From positions 11,357,040 to 11,421,039 of the forward strand of contig NC_064042.1 of assembly GCF_932526225.1 (NCBI RefSeq): a stretch of 64,000 nucleotides of DNA, in the 5' to 3' direction. A model generated the notes under the pieces. That model did no database searches and was not told where the DNA came from. It saw only the letters and a list, made by a program, of their open reading frames with translations. The translations under genes were made by a program, and so were the position numbers. This document shows positions 58,087 to 64,000 of the stretch, piece after piece. The DNA comes from Nematostella vectensis (lineage: Eukaryota > Cnidaria > Anthozoa > Actiniaria > Edwardsiidae). Each line of letters begins with the position of its first letter. Position 1 is the stretch's first letter.

Positions 58087-58864
58087 ATAAGAACAGGTGA
58101 TGACTTAGTGCCTTCTCTTACAATACACTTACAAGTACCCTTCTCGGGTATATTCTAGTCCAGACCTTGGACTCTCTTTGCGCTCGACATTCTGGCTCGC
58201 GTGAAAGAGGGTCCAGTATTTATTGCATGCGCATGCGCGAACATGTACCAATCAGCGAACTTCGCAAAAAAGTTGAAATACGAACGCGCGCAATAACGGA
58301 CGTGTCGATTCCTGCTAGATCTTGTCGAGTGCAGAGCTCCGAAAATAGATCATTCCTAAGTTAAAAAGAATGTTTTATACTACTGAGGAATATCAGCGAC
58401 CTGTATAGGATTTGTTTCCGATAACGAGCTAAAATGTGATTGAATATTAAATATTTCGAAACAGCGCGCGCGCGTTTGACGCTATGTATAAAGCGCGCGC
58501 GTGACAATAACGAAAACTGAAAAGTTCATTGATTTATATCTTTTTCAGACTCTAATTATCATCTGTCCCGTTCCCGGAAAGACTGACAATCGTGTATTAA
58601 CCCAAACGAATAAAATTAGCGAAATATTTCTGAAATAAAGCCTCGCTCGTCCCTTTCGCAGCCATCTTGAACTAAGCAACCAGGCCACACCGCATATATG
58701 CGGTGTATTTTCGCGCATGCGCATGCAATAAATACTGGACCCTCTTTCACGCGAGCCAGAATGTCGAGCGCAAAGAGAGTCCAAGGTCTGGACTAGAATA
58801 TACCCGAGAAGGGTACTTGTAAGTGTATTGTAAGAGAAGGCACTAAGTCATCACCTGTTCTTAT
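58087..58864. mobile_element. Foldback element with about 155-bp terminal inverted repeats
   Basis: Left arm 58087-58241 begins ATAAGAACAGGTGATGACTT; right arm 58710-58864 ends with its exact complement. The arms are virtually identical throughout, so the insertion or last conversion is recent. The roughly 470-bp centre has GC-rich alternating runs (GCGCGCGCG) and no gene. The left flank carries a partial local inversion, CCCTAGTCC...GGACTAGGG, resembling inner arm sequence. No clear target duplication. Confidence 0.9.
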
Positions 58865-59320
58865 GGGCTCTCACTTACGAGACAACGCCCATTGGCATAC
58901 TTTTAATTGAATAGTTATGCAAGCAGGCATAAGGAAGATGCACGCATTATATTCGTGACTTCGTAAGTTATATCGATACTATCTCACTGCTGAAGCCCAT
59001 TATAACCAATAAAAAATAATGTGATTAACGCTCTGAGATCGGGCCCCAAAGAACTGCTTTCAATTAGTGCACTAAGTAAACACATGATACACCAGCCTTG
59101 GGGTATACCCTTTCGTATTCAGCCCTGTTTTGTAGCGGCTGGATTTAAAATGATGGCAGTTTCCCCATAGGTTTAAATAAATCTACCTATTTTTTATTTT
59201 GATACCAGCCTTATTGACTTTATCTGGCGGCTCGATTCGAAATACAGTTCTCCCAATAGTCTAAGTGATACTACCAATACTCGTGTACTACATCGAACAT
59301 ATCTTTTCAATTTTTTAGTA

Positions 59321-59490
59321 GCCTACCTGTTGGCTTTGATAGTTTTTCAGCACGAAAACCCCGTTAAGACGGAGTTCGTCGCATACCACGGTCGCCATCT
59401 TGGATACTGCCGGTCGTGGTAAGCGAACTCTGTGTTAGCTCGTGTTTACGGGGTTTCGTGCCGGAAAACTATAAAAGCCTACAGGTAGGC
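59321..59490. mobile_element. Hairpin MITE
   Basis: Arms pair over most of 170 bp: GCCTACCTGTTGGCTT, ATAGTTTTTC, GCACGAAAACCCCGT, GAGTTCG, TACCACG against the complementary right side ending ACAGGTAGGC. The centre carries GCCATCTTGG, a YY1-like site. No coding sequence. Confidence 0.8.
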
Positions 59491-62400
59491 TTACTCTTTA
59501 GCCTTTCGCTCAGCCATGACTATGCCTAACGCCTTGATTTGATACGATGATAATTTACGGAAAGTCTGCCTAAAAACGCTTGCGAGGAAGGCTATATATA
59601 GCGTCACTTATATCTTTCTTTCCTTTTTTTCTAGTCGAATGCTGAGTATTTTTTCATGAAATTATTTCCTTGAAATTATTGAAAGTATTCCTAGTTGTTT
59701 TTTTACAACAGTTTGTTTTTCTATTTCTTTCAAGTTCTAACGAGCAATGCTACTGGAAAGTTTGCGGAGAATTCCCTAAAAGTATGTCAATCCCTTTTAA
59801 GTCACTTCCATATTGTTTACAGACGGTCACTCAAGGAAATGTACAGCAGGGAAAACGCTCAGTCCCCGAGGACATAATCAGCTGGGTTTTGCTACCCTTT
59901 TATATCCAGCCCATTATATAGCACAAGCACCGGAGCATTGTACGTGTGCCCAATAATCTCCGATTGCGGTTATCCTCTATACCACTTCACAATGCATGAA
60001 TACGCTGTTTCGGTAGTATCTAATCTGAAGCATGTACATTTATATTCAATGGCAAGTTGGTCATATCCAGTCCATTTTTGGAGCACCCTTGTCTATTTTG
60101 AGCTACGGCGCACGCGTAATTGCGGTTTATCTTCCATACTACTTTTTGCAGTTTCACAATTCATGAATCCATTTTTTCGTTAACATTCAATCTTTATTTT
60201 TCTTTATTGTTCTGAAACATGTTCCTTTAAGTCCGATTTAGACCGCACGATTAAGTCGTTTGCGGCCCACCTACGTCATGATACCTTAGCCCTGAATTGC
60301 ACACTACGACTTTCGTAGTCGGGCATCGTAGCGAAGTCGTAGGCTGATTTACACTTTATGTGGATTTGTTGAAGTGTCGCAACAAATTAATCATGCTGTC
60401 TGAATCAGCCGTCATACAATTGGCGTTTAGGTCGTAGCCATTGTATAGAACCAGTTTTTTTTAGCCACCTTGACTTGGGCGCAGTAGACTTAATTACTTT
60501 CATCGTCTATACCAGTTATAGCACTTTTCCAATTCATTGATCCACAGCATGTACCATTTTTCAAAGTTTGGTCATTTATTCGACAACGTTTTTTTGCTTA
60601 GTGACAGGGCAATTCTCGATTAGGTTTTAAATGAACATCTAAGCCATCTGCAGGTATATAAGTTTTTAATCGGTGTTAATCACAGAAGATTAAGCGATGA
60701 GTTACATAAATATCTGTCTGATATCACAACTTGTTTGCCCTGTTGTATTCTTTAAGGATTTTCCACAAGTAGATTTCACATATAGCGATCCTGATATACC
60801 GACACTCTTATTATAACGATTTTAATTTCCTGTCCAGCCATCAGTTTAATTTAACGATTTTGAAATTTAACGATGCAAATTTTCGTTCCCTTTTTACATT
60901 ATTGCATGAAGGTTCTACTGTGTGTAAATTTGTGAATTGGTTTCTGTATACATACGTTTTTCAGAACGATATCAAATCTCAAATAAAAGAAAAAAAAAAG
61001 GTTTTCCTATTTGGTGTCTGAGGACAAAAAAGATCTATCACCTTTAATGTTAAATTGCTTTTAAGGGAACACTCATTTTTATAAGAACGTCCAGCCTAAG
61101 ATTTAAACCGTTGAAATTTAAGAACATGCTGAGGCTCAGATAGTAGGAAAATATTTTTTTGTCATTGTAATGGGTTTTTAAAAATGCAGAATCAAATTGT
61201 GTTCATAAAAACAACCTTGAATATATTGCTATTGAATATTTGTGTAATTCTCTTCTAATGATTCATTGGATACTATATTTTACTATATTTACTATATACA
61301 CTGAAGATTGATAACGTCCTTTAGAACACTCTTTAGCCTTGGAATGCTTCAAAATTAAGAACAGCCCAGCTTCAACAGAAAATTAGACGTTTCTATCTAT
61401 AAAAAAGGACTACATCGCAAGAATTAGTTACTTGTCGGCATCCCTTTTTCAGATTATCTATGTCCTTTTCGTTATCATAGAATTCTTCTAAAGTTTCTAG
61501 GTTCTGATTCGGTGGGCATGCCACGTGTCTGAGCTTGTTAACAGGTTCCGTGCCTGGAAATTCAGTGTTTTGTAATAATTTACCTTATACTATCGTGTGG
61601 TTACCATGCGACACCAGAACCCTTAAGAAAAAACGTGCCAGCAACAAATAGAAAAGTTTCATCGCTTTTCCAATTTACTTATAAAGAACAATAGTATAAT
61701 ATTTTTTAAAGCGCCGTTGCATCTTTCTGTATCTAGTTTTTGGGTAAAAATGTTAAGTAACGGAAACAAATATTACCATGTTTATGGAGTTCCCATTTGT
61801 CAGGTGATGTGTCCTTTTTCAGCGTTAGTGTTTATGATCATTTTGTTTTCAATTCTTGTTTTGTTTGTCCCTGTTAGGTTACGAACCATCTTTATAGCTT
61901 TAATTCATGGAACCGTCAAACCAATTTGCGCTTTACTGGTCATCGGATTAGATATGCGATGTTTCCATCTCAACCTTCTATAGCCGCGTTTAGGGGTTTC
62001 GAATAGTCAAAATATAAAATAATTATGCTACATTTTTATCACCATTTATCATTGTCATCTTCCCTCTTAAACAAAATACTTAAATAATGATCAAAATACT
62101 TGACATTTTTGTTTATCTTCGTAATCCAGCTTACGCTGTGATAATAAAAAGCAGCCATGCAAAGAAACAAGAGTTTTGTTATTTCTTCAGGCGAAATTTG
62201 CGGCCTGGTGCCAGTAACCCCGCCGCCATGTCGGTTAAGAGATAAACGGAGCAGGTCTTTCCATTAGAAGGTATTCACACGATTCTCACAAAATAATTTA
62301 GTTATTGCTGAATGGAAATTTTTACGTAATTTGGTTCAGTCGTTTATGCTCTAATGCACTTTTCCATATCTTTTGATTCTCTTTGAATCAAAACGTCTAA

Positions 62401-64000
62401 CATCTAATACATTTTTCAACCCTGGGGCTATTTCAAAAAAGATCATTACAAAACGCGATAAACGCATTTAACTCTTTGCTGCTGATCGTCAACAATTAAA
62501 CGTGTCGTATTTCTTTAGTACTTCCTAATAAAGCAAAATAGAAAAAGTAAAAAAAATAATAATAATGCTTTCTGTCTGTTTATGTCTCCAAATTGTTATT
62601 GACTGATTTCCCCTCGCTGTACAATAAATGAACCGTATTGTTTTCATTGTAGTTTTATTATTGTTATTCTTAAACCTGCTTTTCAATTAATGACCCAAAT
62701 TTGCAAATTCAAACTGCCTTACAACAAAAACAAGCCAAAGAGGGAAAAATACTTGTAGAATACGCACAAAACTTGGCAAAAAAGGATTATAAGATAAGAT
62801 GCATCCGTGTTATCTAGCAGTTTTGACACCCCTTTGTTGGTAAAAAGCGGTTGCTAGCGTTCGCCAAAACCTTTCTCACTATGATAATAACAATCGAGAA
62901 CTTTTAAAAGGAAATGATATTGGGTTAACATTTCGTTTGTAAAAGAAACACTTCATATAAGCTGAACTCTCAACAGCATTTTTTGAAAAGGAAAAAAGAA
63001 ATGCGCACTTTTAAAAATGCTGAAATTTTATAATTACTTGATAAAATATCGATCAACATTCACTCAATATTTACTTTCACAATTCTATTTTCTTTCAAGT
63101 GTTATCCCCAGTAAGGTGTTTTAGAGCACAAAGCTTCAAGGACGAATACATACAGACTTGTTCAAAAAATACTCTCTTTTATTTGATAATAAGTAATACC
63201 TCTTAAAGTGAAACCCAGAGTAAAACTATCGAGTGTTTGTCTCAAATAGTCATAATACAAGCAAAACGTTGAAACAATAAATAGTTTTGATCAAGTTAGT
63301 ACTTTCGAATAGTCATCAAATAAAGTCTAATGCTTTGTATTCTGCACAATTGAAATGACTTTCTGCATAAAACGCGCACATAAAAGTATATGACACTTTC
63401 ATTTTGTAAGTCGTGGCCCTTCAATCGTCTCTTCTTTAGATATCAAAAGCGGAATAAAAAAAAGATTTGTATTGATTGATTCCCGCTGGGTTCTTCCCGG
63501 CTTCAATTTAATTTTTCCAGTCTTAAAATAACCCCGGTTTTGAAACCTGAAAAAAAATTATTTACCCGTAACATCGAAAAGTGAAACAGATTTCACTTTT
63601 CACATTAAGTGGCGTTTTTCTGCTTGTTTTTTCATTCATCTAGAAATAATCTCCTGAATTATTTTATACATTTCTGTCAAAACAGCTAAATTAATACATC
63701 CAGCTTGGTTAAAATATTGTGAAATAATTATGCCTAAGTCCTGTAATATTACTAATAAGACGTTGTAACCCCCGATAATTGGAAAGGTTCACGTAAAAAG
63801 CGTTTTCTTTACGAAGGTTAGCCACATCACAGTATATGTAATCACTCCTTTAAGGGAGTTGCTAAATTACACCTGATTTAAACCTATTGCCTTAGTTTCA
63901 ATACTTTATTATCCCATTCAATAAAATTGTGGTTTTCTGTCAAAACTCGAAAACTAGACGTCTCCGAATCTATTGTCGAAGGATCTGTGAGTGTTTACCT
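59491..64000. other. AT-rich region without recognised genes
   Basis: No exon with both good splice sites and protein-like composition was found. A secretion-like frame near 59670-59921 lacks an ATG. Near 60310-60330 is a small palindrome, ACTACGACTTTCGTAGTC. Introns or distal regulatory sequence of a gene to the right cannot be excluded. Confidence 0.45.

Noticed and set aside
59670..59921. Secretion-like frame with cysteines and a KR pair
   Set aside because: It has no ATG; the hydrophobic start is a pyrimidine tract and no exon structure could be confirmed.
61717..61983. Hydrophobic open frame
   Set aside because: Starts at a non-ATG codon, in AT-rich sequence, with no supporting signals.

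Overview
This is eukaryotic nuclear DNA, and the genes point to a cnidarian, most likely an anthozoan such as a sea anemone. That placement is an inference from gene content, short introns and the abundance of small inverted-repeat elements; no marker gene proves it. Seven protein-coding loci could be rebuilt exon by exon with phase-compatible GT/AG junctions. They are a broken-off 3' end of an unidentified gene (+, 611-2155), an FSTL1-like secreted protein (-, 3715-8116), a CYP46A1-like cytochrome P450 (+, 13138-20736), PIN4 parvulin (-, 28109-30320), GPALPP1 (+, 30780-36886), ANKMY1 (-, 38549-53592), and a single-exon CCDC160-like coiled-coil gene (-, 55545-56492). Three smaller loci are less certain: a short secreted-protein gene with an unresolved 3' end (+, 21684-22225), an intronless Arf GTPase (-, 24395-24943), and a small ORF or last exon near 26.1 kb.

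Layout: 0-8.1 kb holds the left partial gene and FSTL1, ending tail to tail. 8.1-13.1 kb is gene-poor, with a distant inverted duplication of an exon-like segment. 13.1-20.7 kb is the P450, whose introns hold two large minisatellites. 21.7-26.2 kb holds the three small loci. 28.1-36.9 kb is a divergent pair, PIN4 and GPALPP1, sharing a promoter of about 460 bp with a YY1-type motif. 38.5-53.6 kb is ANKMY1 (MORN, ankyrin and MYND domains); its 5.6 kb intron carries a Ty3/gypsy-type LTR element interrupted by a non-LTR retrotransposon, and another intron has a tRNA-derived SINE. 55.5-56.5 kb is CCDC160. From 56.5 kb to the end there are several well-defined MITEs/foldback elements and no convincing gene. 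The genes have unrelated housekeeping or signalling roles and show no sign of acting as one pathway.

The most unusual pattern is that tandem repeats are anchored on exon-intron boundaries. In at least four places the repeat unit starts inside an exon and runs across its splice site, so the splice site itself is copied many times: P450 intron 4 (about 30 x 59 bp), P450 intron 6 (about 16 x 29 bp), ANKMY1 intron 5 (about 6 x 60 bp) and the ANKMY1 exon 9 acceptor (13 x 33 bp, frame-preserving and open). Low-copy, decayed versions of the same arrangement are seen at P450 exon 3, at the FSTL1 VWC exon and in the last exon of the left gene. This recurrence in one 64 kb window is the main candidate for an undescribed process.
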